This document shows positions 17,419 through 27,667 of a stretch of DNA of 64,000 nt, in pieces. The notes under the pieces were generated by a model, which saw nothing but the letters and a program-made list of their open reading frames with translations, was not told where the DNA came from and did no database searches. The DNA is taken from positions 5,717,001 through 5,781,000 of the forward strand of contig NZ_CP095481.1 in NCBI RefSeq assembly GCF_023023025.1. The letters run 5' to 3'. Position 1 is the first letter of the stretch. Each line of letters opens with the position of its first letter. The position numbers and the translations under genes are program-made. This DNA is from Amycolatopsis sp. WQ 127309. GTDB taxonomy: Bacteria > Actinomycetota > Actinomycetes > Mycobacteriales > Pseudonocardiaceae.

Positions 17419-18543
17419 CTACCTGCGGGCCAGCGCGACCTCGAACGCCGTCTGGGTGTTCTGCTGCACGCCGTCTGGCGCGGGGAGCTCGTTGACCGAC
17501 ACGGCGGCGGCCCGGCCGCCGTCGAGGGCGCCGGCCAAGGTGGCGAAGCCGAAGATGCCTCCGTCGTGGCCCCAGTACGGCGTGCCGTCCGGCAGTGTGC
17601 GGCGGATCAGGCCGAGGCCGTAGTCGGCACCGGGTTCGGTCGGTGCCGGGACGGTGCGCCGCATCTGCGCGAGCTGCGCGGCGGGCAGCAGCCGGCCGGC
17701 CAGCAACGCGCTGAAGAACGTGTCCAGGTCCCGGCCGGACGACACGAGCCCGCCCGCGGCACCGGCGATCGACGGGTCGAAGTCGGTGAAGTCGGCCGGG
17801 GGCCCGCCGAGCGACAGGTAGCCGCGCGGGTGCGGCGCCGGCAGGTGTTCGTCGCCGCGGCCGGGCAGTGCCGTGTCGCGCAGGCCGAGCGGCCGGGCGA
17901 TCCGGCGGTCGATCTCCGTGGCGAGACTGCGGCCGGTGACCTTCTCGACGAGCATCCCGGCGACGATGTAATCGGTGTTCGAATAGGACCAGCCACGGCC
18001 GGGCGCGAACAGCGGCGGGTGCCGCAGCGCGATCGCGACCAGTTCGCCGGGCTCGGCACCGCGGTGGCGCAGGGACTCGGGGTCCGCCGTCAGCACGTCG
18101 TCGGTGTAGTTGTAGAGCCCGCTGGTGTGCTGCAACAGGTTCCGCACGGTGATCTGCCGGCCGTCGTTCCCGTTGCCGGCGACGAGGCCGGGCAGGTAGC
18201 GCTCGATCGGCGCGTCGAGCTGCACTTTCCCGTCGGCGACGAGCTGCAGCACCACGGTCGCGACGAACGTCTTGGTGACGCTGCCGACGCGGAACTTCGC
18301 GTCGTGCGGGTACGGCTTCCCCGTGGTCAGGTCGCCGGTCCCGCTGCGCGTCTCGGTGACGCGGCCGTGGTCGGTGACGACGGCTTCGGCGCCGGGCGCG
18401 CCGCCCTGGGCGGTGACGCGGTCGAGCGCCCGCTGCAGCGGATTCGTGGTGACGGCGAGCGCCGGTGCCGCGGTGGTCGCCGCGAGGAGCGCGACGAGCG
18501 TGCCGCACGCGACGATCTGCTTGCCGCGCAAGGATTTCCGCAT
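17419..18543 (-). CDS. Secreted serine hydrolase, class C beta-lactamase/DD-peptidase fold
   Basis: The 374-aa protein has a signal peptide (MRKSLRGKQIVACGTLVALL to PALA). The class C beta-lactamase/DD-carboxypeptidase catalytic triad motifs are all present: the SxxK box in GSVTKTF, the Tyr-Ser-Asn box in WSYSNTDYIVAG, and HDGG near the C terminus in place of KTG. In Streptomyces R61-like enzymes the last motif is HTG, so a D-alanyl-D-alanine carboxypeptidase or esterase role is more likely than beta-lactam resistance. It stands alone, divergent from nothing and upstream of a terminator-poor gap. Start ATG at 18543 is clear. Confidence 0.88.
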   Translation of the reverse strand: MRKSLRGKQIVACGTLVALLAATTAAPALAVTTNPLQRALDRVTAQGGAPGAEAVVTDHGRVTETRSGTGDLTTGKPYPHDAKFRVGSVTKTFVATVVLQLVADGKVQLDAPIERYLPGLVAGNGNDGRQITVRNLLQHTSGLYNYTDDVLTADPESLRHRGAEPGELVAIALRHPPLFAPGRGWSYSNTDYIVAGMLVEKVTGRSLATEIDRRIARPLGLRDTALPGRGDEHLPAPHPRGYLSLGGPPADFTDFDPSIAGAAGGLVSSGRDLDTFFSALLAGRLLPAAQLAQMRRTVPAPTEPGADYGLGLIRRTLPDGTPYWGHDGGIFGFATLAGALDGGRAAAVSVNELPAPDGVQQNTQTAFEVALARR

Positions 18544-18649
18544 GAAATGACTCCCTGTGTCTCGGTCTCCCCAACCTAGGGAGCACCGGCGTCAGGGGCA
18601 TTGGGGCAGGCCGCCCGATGGATCCGGGGGCCTGCCCCACCATGAAGCG

Positions 18650-20041
18650 TCAGCGCAGGCGCAGGGCCCGCTTCAGCGTGCCGAACAGGTCGGTCTGGTT
18701 GGTCAGGCCGACGATGTTGGCCGCCTGCGGGCCGAGGCCCGCGATGCGCACCTGGGTGCCGGTGTGCGACTGCGAGCCGCCTGTCTCCGCGGTGCCGTAG
18801 GCCAGGGTCATGTTCGCGCCCTCGTTGGTGACGAGCGTCGCGGTCAGGCCCGGGGTGGCCGTCGGCTCGACGATCTGGCTGCTGTGGCCGTGGTCGGCGG
18901 TCACCAGCACCAGGGTGTCGGGGTGGCTGCGGGCGTACGCCGTGCCCGCCGCGATCGCCGCGTCGAAGTCGACCGTCTCGCCGATCTGGCCGCACGGGTC
19001 GGCCGCGTGGTCCTGCTTGTCGATGCTCGCGCCCTCGACCTGCAGGAAGAAACCCTTGTCGCTGCGACGGTCCTCGAGCAGCTCGATCGCCTTGCGGGTC
19101 TGCTCGGCCAGCTTCGGCTGGGCCTTCGGCAGGGCCGCGTTCGGGGTGCAGCGGGCCGGCGCGGTGCCGCCGTGCACCGCCGCCGGGCCGGTCCAGTTCA
19201 CCGGCAGGTTGTTCTTGGCGAACAGGCCGAGGACCGGCTTGCCCTTCTTCGCCGCCGCCAGGTCGGCCGCGGTGCTGACGACGTTGTAGCCGGCCGCCTT
19301 GGCCTGCTCCAGCACCGTCTTGCCCTTGAACTTGCCGGCCGTCACCTTCTGGTCGAAGTACGCCGCGCCGCCGCCCAGCAGGACGTCGGGGCGGGTCTGC
19401 ACCAGCTGCTCGGAGATCGAGCCGAGGCCGCCGTTCTCCTTGGCGTTCTTGGCGCACTTGGCGGTCGTCTCGACCGGGCCCTTGCAGTCGCGGCTGACGA
19501 CGTGCGAGCCGAGCACGGCCGGGGTGGCGTCCTGGACCTCGGCGGTCGTGACGTCGCCCGTGCGCAGGCCGTTGCGCTTGGCGATCTCGAGGATCGTCGG
19601 CACGTCGTTGCCGTAGGCGTCGACCGAGATCGCGCCGTTGTAGGACTTGGTGCCGGTGGCCCAGCCGGTGCCGGACGCGGCCGAGTCGGTCACGTAGTTC
19701 GGCTTGCCGGGGTTGTTCTGCTCGACGGCGTAGGTCGTGTAGTCGCCGGTCAGGGGCAGCTCGTCCATCGCGAGCCGGCCCGCGGCGCCGCGCTCGTAGT
19801 TGCGGGCGGCGGTGATCTCCGACTGGCCCATGCCGTCACCGATGAACAGGATGACGTTGCGGGCGCTGCCGCCCTGGATCGCGGAGCGGACGTCATTGGT
19901 GCGGTCACCGGTGCCGGCCGAGCGCGCGTCGGCGGGGCCGGAGCCGGTGGCGGCCAGGGCGACCGGGGCGGCGGCGACCAGTGCGGCGCCGAGCGCGCCC
20001 GCGACCAGCCAGCGGCGGCGGCCGGTGAGCAGCGAAGCCAT
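18650..20041 (-). CDS. phoA: Secreted alkaline phosphatase, PhoA type
   Basis: The 463-aa precursor has an N-terminal Arg-rich signal with a twin-arginine-like [14 protein letters not shown] stretch. The alkaline phosphatase domain follows: [20 protein letters not shown] (metal site), [13 protein letters not shown] with the nucleophilic Ser, [15 protein letters not shown] and [10 protein letters not shown], both metal ligands. It releases inorganic phosphate from phosphomonoesters outside the cell. ATG at 20041 is preceded by GAGGAGA. An 11-bp periodic series resembling a PHO box lies 90-140 bp upstream, consistent with phosphate-starvation control. The adjacent two-component genes are read in the same direction but are of the NarL type, not PhoR-PhoP. 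Confidence 0.94.
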   Translation of the reverse strand: MASLLTGRRRWLVAGALGAALVAAAPVALAATGSGPADARSAGTGDRTNDVRSAIQGGSARNVILFIGDGMGQSEITAARNYERGAAGRLAMDELPLTGDYTTYAVEQNNPGKPNYVTDSAASGTGWATGTKSYNGAISVDAYGNDVPTILEIAKRNGLRTGDVTTAEVQDATPAVLGSHVVSRDCKGPVETTAKCAKNAKENGGLGSISEQLVQTRPDVLLGGGAAYFDQKVTAGKFKGKTVLEQAKAAGYNVVSTAADLAAAKKGKPVLGLFAKNNLPVNWTGPAAVHGGTAPARCTPNAALPKAQPKLAEQTRKAIELLEDRRSDKGFFLQVEGASIDKQDHAADPCGQIGETVDFDAAIAAGTAYARSHPDTLVLVTADHGHSSQIVEPTATPGLTATLVTNEGANMTLAYGTAETGGSQSHTGTQVRIAGLGPQAANIVGLTNQTDLFGTLKRALRLR

Positions 20042-20122
20042 GTTTCTCCTCTTCGGGGACTTCGGGAAGTAAAGGTCCGGATTCCGGACACGGGTCATTA
20101 GTCCGGTTGCACGTGTGCCGTG

Positions 20123-20184
20123 CACGGACGCGAGGTGAGCGGCAGGTGGCGGCTGGCCGAACACCTGGCTTCCCGCGGGTGACC
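20123..20184 (-). promoter_or_regulatory. Candidate PHO box upstream of phoA
   Basis: Read on the minus strand from 20184, heptamers GGTCACC, GGAAGCC, GTTCGGC, CGCCACC, GCTCACC and GTCCGTG follow each other at exact 11-bp spacing. Three or four resemble the Streptomyces PhoP unit GTTCACC. The phoA start lies about 80 bp further on. The two outer units are weak. Confidence 0.45.
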
Positions 20185-20197
20185 GGGAGCACGTCGG

Positions 20198-20857
20198 TTA
20201 TTGACCGGCGAGGTGTCCCGGCCGGACGACGCCCGCTTCGTAGGCGATGACCACGGCCTGGCTGCGGTTGCCCGCGCCGAGCTTCCCGAAGATGTTGCCC
20301 ACGTGCGTCTTCACGGTCTCGAGGCTGATCACGAGCGCGGCGGCGATGTCCTGGTTGGACAGTCCGGTGGCGATCAGCCGCAGCACCTCGGCTTCGCGCC
20401 GGGTCAGCTTCTTCGCCGCCCGCGCGTGCGCCCCGCCGGGCGTCCGCGCGCTCACCAGCCGCCGGATCGCCTCCGGGAACAGCAGCGACTCCCCGGCGGC
20501 GACGGTCCGCACGGCGTGCGCGATCTCCTCCTTGCGCGCCCGCTTCAGCAGGAACCCGCTGGCCCCGGCCAGCAGCGCCTCGTGCACGTAGTCGTCGTTG
20601 TCGAACGTCGTGACGACGAGGACTTTCGGCGGCTCGGCCAGCGCGCCGAGGAGCTGCCGGGTGGCCTCGATGCCGTCGGTGCCGGGCATCCGGACGTCCA
20701 TCAGCACGACGTCGGGCGTGGTCCGGCGCACGGCGGGCAGCACCTCGGCACCGTCGGCCGCCTCGCCGACGACCGTCAGGCCCTGCTGCTCCAGCAGGGC
20801 CCGCAGACCGGCGCGGACCAGGGGTTCGTCGTCGGCCAGCAGGACGGTCGGGCTCAC
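20198..20857 (-). CDS. NarL/LuxR-type response regulator
   Basis: The 219-aa protein has a receiver domain (VLLADDEPLVRAGLRALLEQ, phosphorylated Asp in VVLMDVRMPGTDG, then Thr-Thr-Phe switch and Lys in FLLKRARKEE). The C-terminal LuxR helix-turn-helix reads LTRREAEVLRLIATGLSNQ and ISLETVKTHVGNIFGKLG. It is the partner of the kinase just upstream: its GTG at 20857 overlaps the kinase stop as GTGA. Target genes are unknown; neighbouring phoA is a possible but unproven target. Confidence 0.93.
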   Translation of the reverse strand: MSPTVLLADDEPLVRAGLRALLEQQGLTVVGEAADGAEVLPAVRRTTPDVVLMDVRMPGTDGIEATRQLLGALAEPPKVLVVTTFDNDDYVHEALLAGASGFLLKRARKEEIAHAVRTVAAGESLLFPEAIRRLVSARTPGGAHARAAKKLTRREAEVLRLIATGLSNQDIAAALVISLETVKTHVGNIFGKLGAGNRSQAVVIAYEAGVVRPGHLAGQ

Positions 20858-22053
20858 GTGCCCGCCCGCAGCGGGATGGTCGCGCTCAGCCGCCACCGCT
20901 CGCCGTCCGGTCCGGCGGCCAGCTCGCCGCGCAGGGCCTCGACGCGCTCCGCGAGCCCCTCCAGCCCGTGCCGTCCCGAGCGTGCGCGTTCCCCGTCCAG
21001 GGGGTTGACGACCGCGATCTCCAGGCGGTCCGGCCCGGCTTCGACACGGACGTCCACCCGGCCCGGCCCGGCGTGCCGCAGCGCGTTGGTCAGGCCCTCC
21101 TGGACGATCCGGTAGCCCTCGCGCGACACCGTGGCGGGCAGCGCGGCGACCGGGCCGCGGACGGTCAGCCGGACGTCGAGCCCGGCGTCGCGGGCGCGGA
21201 CGGCGAGGACGTCCACCTCGGTCAACGTGCGTGTCGGCTCCTTCGCGGCCGGCTCGTCGCGCAACAGGCCGAGGACGTGGTCGAGGTCTTCGAGGGCGCT
21301 GCGCGAGGCTTCTTCGATCGTGCCGAGGGCGCGCCGGACCTGGGCCGGATCCGCCTCGACCAGGTCGGCGGCCGCCGCCGCGTGCAGCGTCGACGTCGTC
21401 AGCGTGTGCCCGATCGAGTCGTGCAGCTCGCGGGCCAGCCGGTTGCGCTGGGCGAGCATGGCGGCGCGGCGTTCGGCGAGCGCCGCGCGCTCGGCCGCGG
21501 ACGGCCCCAGCAGCGCGGCCGCGCCGACGCGGAGGCCGAGGGTGGTGGCCGCCGTCAGCACCAGCGCCGCGACGACCGCCACCAGCCCGAACGGGAGCGT
21601 CCACGCCCCGAGCGGGACGTCGGACCAGAACAGCGAGATCCGGTCCTGGCCACCCGCCAGCCACACCGCGGGCACGAGCACCCCGAGCCCCAGGAAGGCC
21701 AGCACGGTGAACAGGATGCCGCCGGCCGCGGTGTGCAGCGCGAGCCACAGGCCCGAGCGCAGCCGCGCCCCGGCACCCGGGTGCCGCTCGGGCGTGGGGA
21801 CGCCGGTGCCGAGCAGCGTGTTCGCCAGGCCGACGCCGAGGCGCCGCACCGGTCCCAGCAGGCCCAGCAGCCCCATCAGCACGGCCAGGGCGAGCAGGGC
21901 GATGAGCGCGCGGAGCCGGGAGTCGACGTCGACCGACACCGCCACGGCGAGGGCGAAGGGGGCCACCGGCACCGCGATGGCGGCGCCCGCGGCGGCGTGG
22001 AGCAGGCTGCGGTAGCTGCCGATCCGCGTCAGGGACAGGAGGAATCCGGACAT
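20854..22053 (-). CDS. Two-component sensor histidine kinase (HisKA_3 type)
   Basis: The 399-aa membrane kinase has six or so hydrophobic helices in the first 190 residues. The dimerisation/phosphoacceptor helix RNRLARELHDSIGHTLTTST carries the His; the ATPase domain has VQEGLTNALRHAGP and HGLEGLAERVEAL. This is the NarL-partner family common in actinobacteria. The ATG at 22053 is chosen because the upstream extension (Arg/Pro-rich) lacks support; the site AGGGACAGGAGG lies inside the coding start region on the other strand and is not relevant. It is co-transcribed with the regulator at 20198. Confidence 0.92.
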   Translation of the reverse strand: MSGFLLSLTRIGSYRSLLHAAAGAAIAVPVAPFALAVAVSVDVDSRLRALIALLALAVLMGLLGLLGPVRRLGVGLANTLLGTGVPTPERHPGAGARLRSGLWLALHTAAGGILFTVLAFLGLGVLVPAVWLAGGQDRISLFWSDVPLGAWTLPFGLVAVVAALVLTAATTLGLRVGAAALLGPSAAERAALAERRAAMLAQRNRLARELHDSIGHTLTTSTLHAAAAADLVEADPAQVRRALGTIEEASRSALEDLDHVLGLLRDEPAAKEPTRTLTEVDVLAVRARDAGLDVRLTVRGPVAALPATVSREGYRIVQEGLTNALRHAGPGRVDVRVEAGPDRLEIAVVNPLDGERARSGRHGLEGLAERVEALRGELAAGPDGERWRLSATIPLRAGT

Positions 22054-22147
22054 GCGGCGAGCGTAGGGCGGCCGGTGGCGGGGTGACCTCCCTCTCGGGA
22101 GCCAGATTCTGGTCACAACCGGTTAGCGACCGTTAGCGCGAGCCTCC

Positions 22148-22153
22148 TACACT
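22148..22153 (+). promoter_or_regulatory. -10 box of rpe (leaderless)
   Basis: TACACT ends six bases before the rpe GTG, so the predicted transcript begins at or next to the start codon. No Shine-Dalgarno sequence is visible between the box and the GTG. Confidence 0.5.
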
Positions 22154-22159
22154 CGGGAT

Positions 22160-22846
22160 GTGGCAGACCGACCCCTGATCGCCCCCAGCATCCTCTCCGC
22201 GGACTTCGCCCGGCTCGGCGAGGAGATCGCCGCCGTGGCCGGCCCCGGCGACCACCGCGCCGACTGGGTGCACGTCGACGTCATGGACGCGCACTTCGTG
22301 CCCAACCTGACCCTGGGCCTGCCCGTGGTCAAGGCGCTGCTCAAGAGCACGGACGTGCCGATCGACTGCCACCTGATGATCGACGACCCGGACCGCTGGG
22401 CGATCGGGTACGCCGAGGCCGGCGCCTACAACGTCACGGTGCACGCCGAGGCCGCGAAGGACCCGGTCGCGCTGGCGAAGAACCTGCGCGCCGCGGGCGC
22501 GAAGGCCGGCCTGTCGATCAAGCCGGGCACCGCGCTCGAGCCGTGGCTAGACGCGCTCAAGCACTACGACACGCTGCTGGTGATGTCGGTCGAGCCGGGC
22601 TTCGGCGGGCAGTCGTTCATCGCGGACGTCCTGGAGAAGGTCCGCACCGCGCGGCGGCTGGTCGACACCGGGCACCTGAAGCTGGTCGTCGAGATCGACG
22701 GCGGGATCAACGCCGAGACCATCGAGCAGGCCGCCGAAGCGGGCGTCGACTGCTTCGTCGCCGGGTCCGCCGTCTACGGCGCCGGCGACCCCGGGAAGGC
22801 CGTCGCCGCCCTGCGCGAGCAGGCCGCGCGCTTCCGAGCGGGCTGA
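22160..22846 (+). CDS. rpe: Ribulose-phosphate 3-epimerase
   Basis: Rpe interconverts ribulose 5-phosphate and xylulose 5-phosphate in the pentose phosphate pathway. The 228-aa TIM barrel has [17 protein letters not shown] at the start, [18 protein letters not shown] with metal-binding His and Asp, the catalytic-region [19 protein letters not shown] and [11 protein letters not shown]. The GTG at 22160 is preceded by a leaderless-type promoter. In M. tuberculosis rpe is followed by ribG (ribD); here the next gene is ribE. Confidence 0.96.
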   Translation: MADRPLIAPSILSADFARLGEEIAAVAGPGDHRADWVHVDVMDAHFVPNLTLGLPVVKALLKSTDVPIDCHLMIDDPDRWAIGYAEAGAYNVTVHAEAAKDPVALAKNLRAAGAKAGLSIKPGTALEPWLDALKHYDTLLVMSVEPGFGGQSFIADVLEKVRTARRLVDTGHLKLVVEIDGGINAETIEQAAEAGVDCFVAGSAVYGAGDPGKAVAALREQAARFRAG

Positions 22847-22853
22847 ATCCCCG

Positions 22854-22892
22854 CCCGAGGCGCGGGCGGAGAAGCCCTTCGAGCGCCTCGGG
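22854..22892. terminator. Hairpin between rpe and ribE
   Basis: CCCGAGGCGC at 22854-22863 pairs with GCGCCTCGGG at 22883-22892 across a 19-nt loop. It lies eight bases after the rpe stop and 41 bases before ribE. It may terminate or modulate read-through into the riboflavin genes. No FMN riboswitch consensus is seen here. Confidence 0.5.
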
Positions 22893-22933
22893 TGTTGGAT
22901 GGAGAGGGACCCGGCTACGAGGAGGCAGCGGAC

Positions 22934-23567
22934 GTGTTCACCGGCATAGTCGAGGAGATCGGCGAGGTCGTCGCGGTCGAGCAGGTGACGAACGCGGCGC
23001 GCCTGCGGGTGCGCGGGCCGCTGGTGACGAGCGACGCCGGGCACGGCGACTCGATCGCGGTCAGCGGCGTCTGCCTGACGGTGGTCGACGTCGCCGGCGG
23101 CGAGTTCACCGTGGACGTCGTCGATGAGACGCTCCAGCGCTCCAGCCTGGCGAAGGTCGCGGTCGGCGACCGCGTCAACCTGGAGCGCGCCACCCCGGCC
23201 GGCGGCCGGCTCGGCGGGCACATCATGCAGGGCCACGTCGACGGGACGGGCGTGTTCCTCTCGCGCGACGAGAACGGCGTCACGACGTTCGCGCTGCCGG
23301 AGCACCTGGCGCGCTACGTGGTCGAGAAGGGCTCGATCGCGGTGGACGGCATTTCGCTGACCGTCGCCGCGATCACCGGCGACCGGTTCGCGGTGGCGCT
23401 GATCCCGACCACCCTGGAGGTGACCACGCTCGGCGGCCGCGAGGCCGGCGACCTGGTCAACCTGGAGGTCGACGTGGTCGCGAAGTACGTCGAAAAGCTG
23501 GCCGAGGCACACATCCGCGACCAGGTGCAGAATCGGGACGGCGGCGGCACAGAGGAGCGGAGCGGTC

Positions 23568-23575
<8 letters not shown>
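22934..23575 (+). CDS. ribE: Riboflavin synthase alpha subunit
   Basis: RibE joins two molecules of 6,7-dimethyl-8-ribityllumazine to give riboflavin. The 213-aa protein consists of two homologous lumazine-binding barrels: the first begins [12 protein letters not shown] and has [12 protein letters not shown]; the second has [12 protein letters not shown] and [16 protein letters not shown] at 22934, which gives the invariant MFTGIVEE start, is preceded by GAGGAGG. Its last codons overlap the ribBA start by eight bases. Confidence 0.96.
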
Positions 23576-25860
<2,285 letters not shown>

Positions 25861-25881
25861 CCACCGGTCCCAAGCACCGGC

Positions 25882-25900
25882 CCCCAACGCCACATTGGGG
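25882..25900. terminator. Small hairpin between convergent genes
   Basis: CCCCAA at 25882-25887 pairs with TTGGGG at 25895-25900 around CGCCACA. It lies between the riboflavin operon and the minus-strand exonuclease gene and could serve both directions. The stem is short. Confidence 0.4.
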
Positions 25901-25917
25901 CGCAAGGGCGGCGTGGG

Positions 25918-26697
25918 TCAGAGGGTCAGGTCCACCACGATGGGTGCGTGGTCCGACGGGAGCTTGCCCTTGCGGGCGTCGCGGTCCACGTAGGAGTCCG
26001 TGACCGCGCTCGTGAACGCTTCGTTCCCGTACACCAGGTCGATGCGCATGCCCTTGTTGTTGGGGAAGTTGCCCCCGCGGTAGTCCCAGTACGTGAACGG
26101 GTGGTCGTACTTCAGCGGCCTCGGGAAGACGTCCGTCAGGCCCAGCTTCCGCAGCCGCGCCAGGGCCTCGCGCTCCGGGGGCGTCACGTGTGTCGACTCC
26201 GCGAAGAGCGTGATGTCCCAGACGTCGGCGTCCGTCGGGGCGACGTTGAAGTCGCCCAGCACCGCGAACGACCCTTCGGACGACAGCTCCGACGCCGCCA
26301 GCGACCGCAGGGACTCCAGCCACTCCAGCTTGTACGCGTAGTGCGGGTTGTCCGGCTCGCGCCCGTTGGGCACGTACACCGACCACACCCGCACGCCGCC
26401 ACACGTCGCGCCGATCGCTCGGGCCTCGGCGGCGCCGTCGTACTCCGGCTCGTCCGGCAGCCCGCGCACCACGTCCGACAGGCCCACGCGCGAGACGATC
26501 CCGACGCCGTTCCACTGGCCCAGCCCGTACGCGGCCACCTCGTACCCGAGTGCCTCGACCTCGGCCGCCGGGAACTTCTCCGTCGTGTTCTTCAGCTCCT
26601 GCAGGCACAGCACGTCCGGTGCGGTCTTCTCCAGGAAGTCCAGGACGCGCGGCAGCCGCGGGAGGATGGAGTTCACGTTCCAGGTGGCGATCCGCAT
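25918..26697 (-). CDS. xth: Exodeoxyribonuclease III (AP endonuclease)
   Basis: This 259-aa EEP-fold nuclease cleaves abasic sites and resects 3' ends in base excision repair. Motifs in order: MRIATWNVNSILPRL, VLCLQELKNTTEKFP (metal Glu), VYVPNGREPDNPHYAYKLEW, VLGDFNVAPTDADVWD, and the C-terminal SDHAPIVVDL. The ATG at 26697 directly starts the RIATWNVN strand; the short in-frame extension upstream is not needed. It is a monocistronic gene next to a protease gene read in the same direction. Confidence 0.94.
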   Translation of the reverse strand: MRIATWNVNSILPRLPRVLDFLEKTAPDVLCLQELKNTTEKFPAAEVEALGYEVAAYGLGQWNGVGIVSRVGLSDVVRGLPDEPEYDGAAEARAIGATCGGVRVWSVYVPNGREPDNPHYAYKLEWLESLRSLAASELSSEGSFAVLGDFNVAPTDADVWDITLFAESTHVTPPEREALARLRKLGLTDVFPRPLKYDHPFTYWDYRGGNFPNNKGMRIDLVYGNEAFTSAVTDSYVDRDARKGKLPSDHAPIVVDLTL

Positions 26698-26726
26698 GCC
26701 GCGAGCATCCCACACAGCACCGACAA

Positions 26727-26757
26727 GAAAGGGGCGGCACGAGCGGCCGCCCCTTTC
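26727..26757. terminator. Hairpin terminator of the trypsin-like gene
   Basis: GAAAGGGGCGGC at 26727-26738 and GCCGCCCCTTTC at 26746-26757 form a perfect 12-bp stem with a 7-nt loop. It lies 12 bases beyond the protease stop on the minus strand and is followed by a short T-rich stretch in that direction. Confidence 0.85.
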
Positions 26758-26769
26758 GAGTAAAGAACC

Positions 26770-27501
26770 TCAGACGCCGGCCGTCGTCCGGATCCAGGAC
26801 CGGCTCGACGCCACGCTCGCGTAGTTGTTCGTGCCGCGCGTGTTGGTCCCGCTCTGGTTCTGCACCGTCGAGGCGACGCCGACCTGGACGCCGTTCGAGA
26901 CCTCGGGGCCGCCCGAGTCGCCCTTCCAGGCCGAGCCGTTGATGCCGACGCTCTGGATCGCGCGGCCGCCGTAGGCGTCCGACGACCGGCCGGTCACCTG
27001 GACGTTCGCCACCTTCAGCGCCGACGCCGGCGGGCCGGTCGGCGTGGTGCGGCCCCAGCCGTAGAGCTGGTTGGTGCTGCCGGTCGACGGGTCGGCGCTG
27101 CCCAGCGAGATCGGGCCGGCGCTGGTCGCCGAGGCCAGGTGCAGCAGCGCGATGTCGCCGTTCGGGGACTCGTACTTGCCGTCGACGGCGATCTGCGTGC
27201 CGGAGAAGAGCGTGTTGGTGCCAACCTTGACGTGCATGCCCGAGCCGTCCTCGTCGAGGCAGTGCACCGCGGTCATCACCCAGCGCGACGCGATGACCGT
27301 GCCGGAGCAGTTGAAGCCCTGGAAGTCGCGCCCGGGCGTGTTGACGTACACCTGGGCGCCCCAGGAGACCGTCGGGGCGGTGCCGCCGCCGACGATGTTC
27401 GGCTGGACGCCGGCCGAAGCGGCGGCGCCACCGGCGAGCGTCAAGGCGACGGCGGCCATCGAGAGCGCTGAAGCGGCACCAAGGACACGGAGAAAGCTCA
27501 C
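26770..27501 (-). CDS. Secreted trypsin-like serine protease
   Basis: The 243-aa precursor has a signal peptide (MSFLRVLGAASALSMAAVAL to ASA) followed by the S1 chymotrypsin fold. The mature-type N terminus is IVGGGTAPTVSWGAQVYVN. The catalytic His is in WVMTAVHC, Asp in SPNGDIALLHL and Ser in WKGDSGGPE. The residue six before the Ser region is compatible with a Gly/Ala pocket, so specificity is not assigned. GTG at 27501 is preceded by AAAGGA at good spacing. It is a single gene with its own terminator, probably involved in extracellular protein breakdown. Confidence 0.92.
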   Translation of the reverse strand: MSFLRVLGAASALSMAAVALTLAGGAAASAGVQPNIVGGGTAPTVSWGAQVYVNTPGRDFQGFNCSGTVIASRWVMTAVHCLDEDGSGMHVKVGTNTLFSGTQIAVDGKYESPNGDIALLHLASATSAGPISLGSADPSTGSTNQLYGWGRTTPTGPPASALKVANVQVTGRSSDAYGGRAIQSVGINGSAWKGDSGGPEVSNGVQVGVASTVQNQSGTNTRGTNNYASVASSRSWIRTTAGV

Positions 27502-27654
27502 GGCGGTGATCCTTTCGGATGGGACCCGAACCTGCTGGGTCGGAAAGTAACCACCGCGTCACGCCGGGGTACACCGACGAAGGTCGGAAGGCGGCGATCA
27601 CCCTACTTCCGGCGGGCGAACCGGGGGCGTGCGAGAACTGTCGGTGGCGAGCCA

Positions 27655-27660
27655 TAGTCT
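27655..27660 (+). promoter_or_regulatory. -10 box of uvrC (leaderless)
   Basis: TAGTCT ends seven bases before the uvrC GTG. The intervening bases TGGGGGC provide no correctly spaced ribosome site, so a leaderless transcript is likely. Confidence 0.5.
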
Positions 27661-27667
27661 TGGGGGC

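Noticed and set aside
22847..22933. FMN riboswitch before ribE
   Set aside because: The gap is 87 bp and lacks the conserved RFN blocks; only a simple 10-bp hairpin is present.
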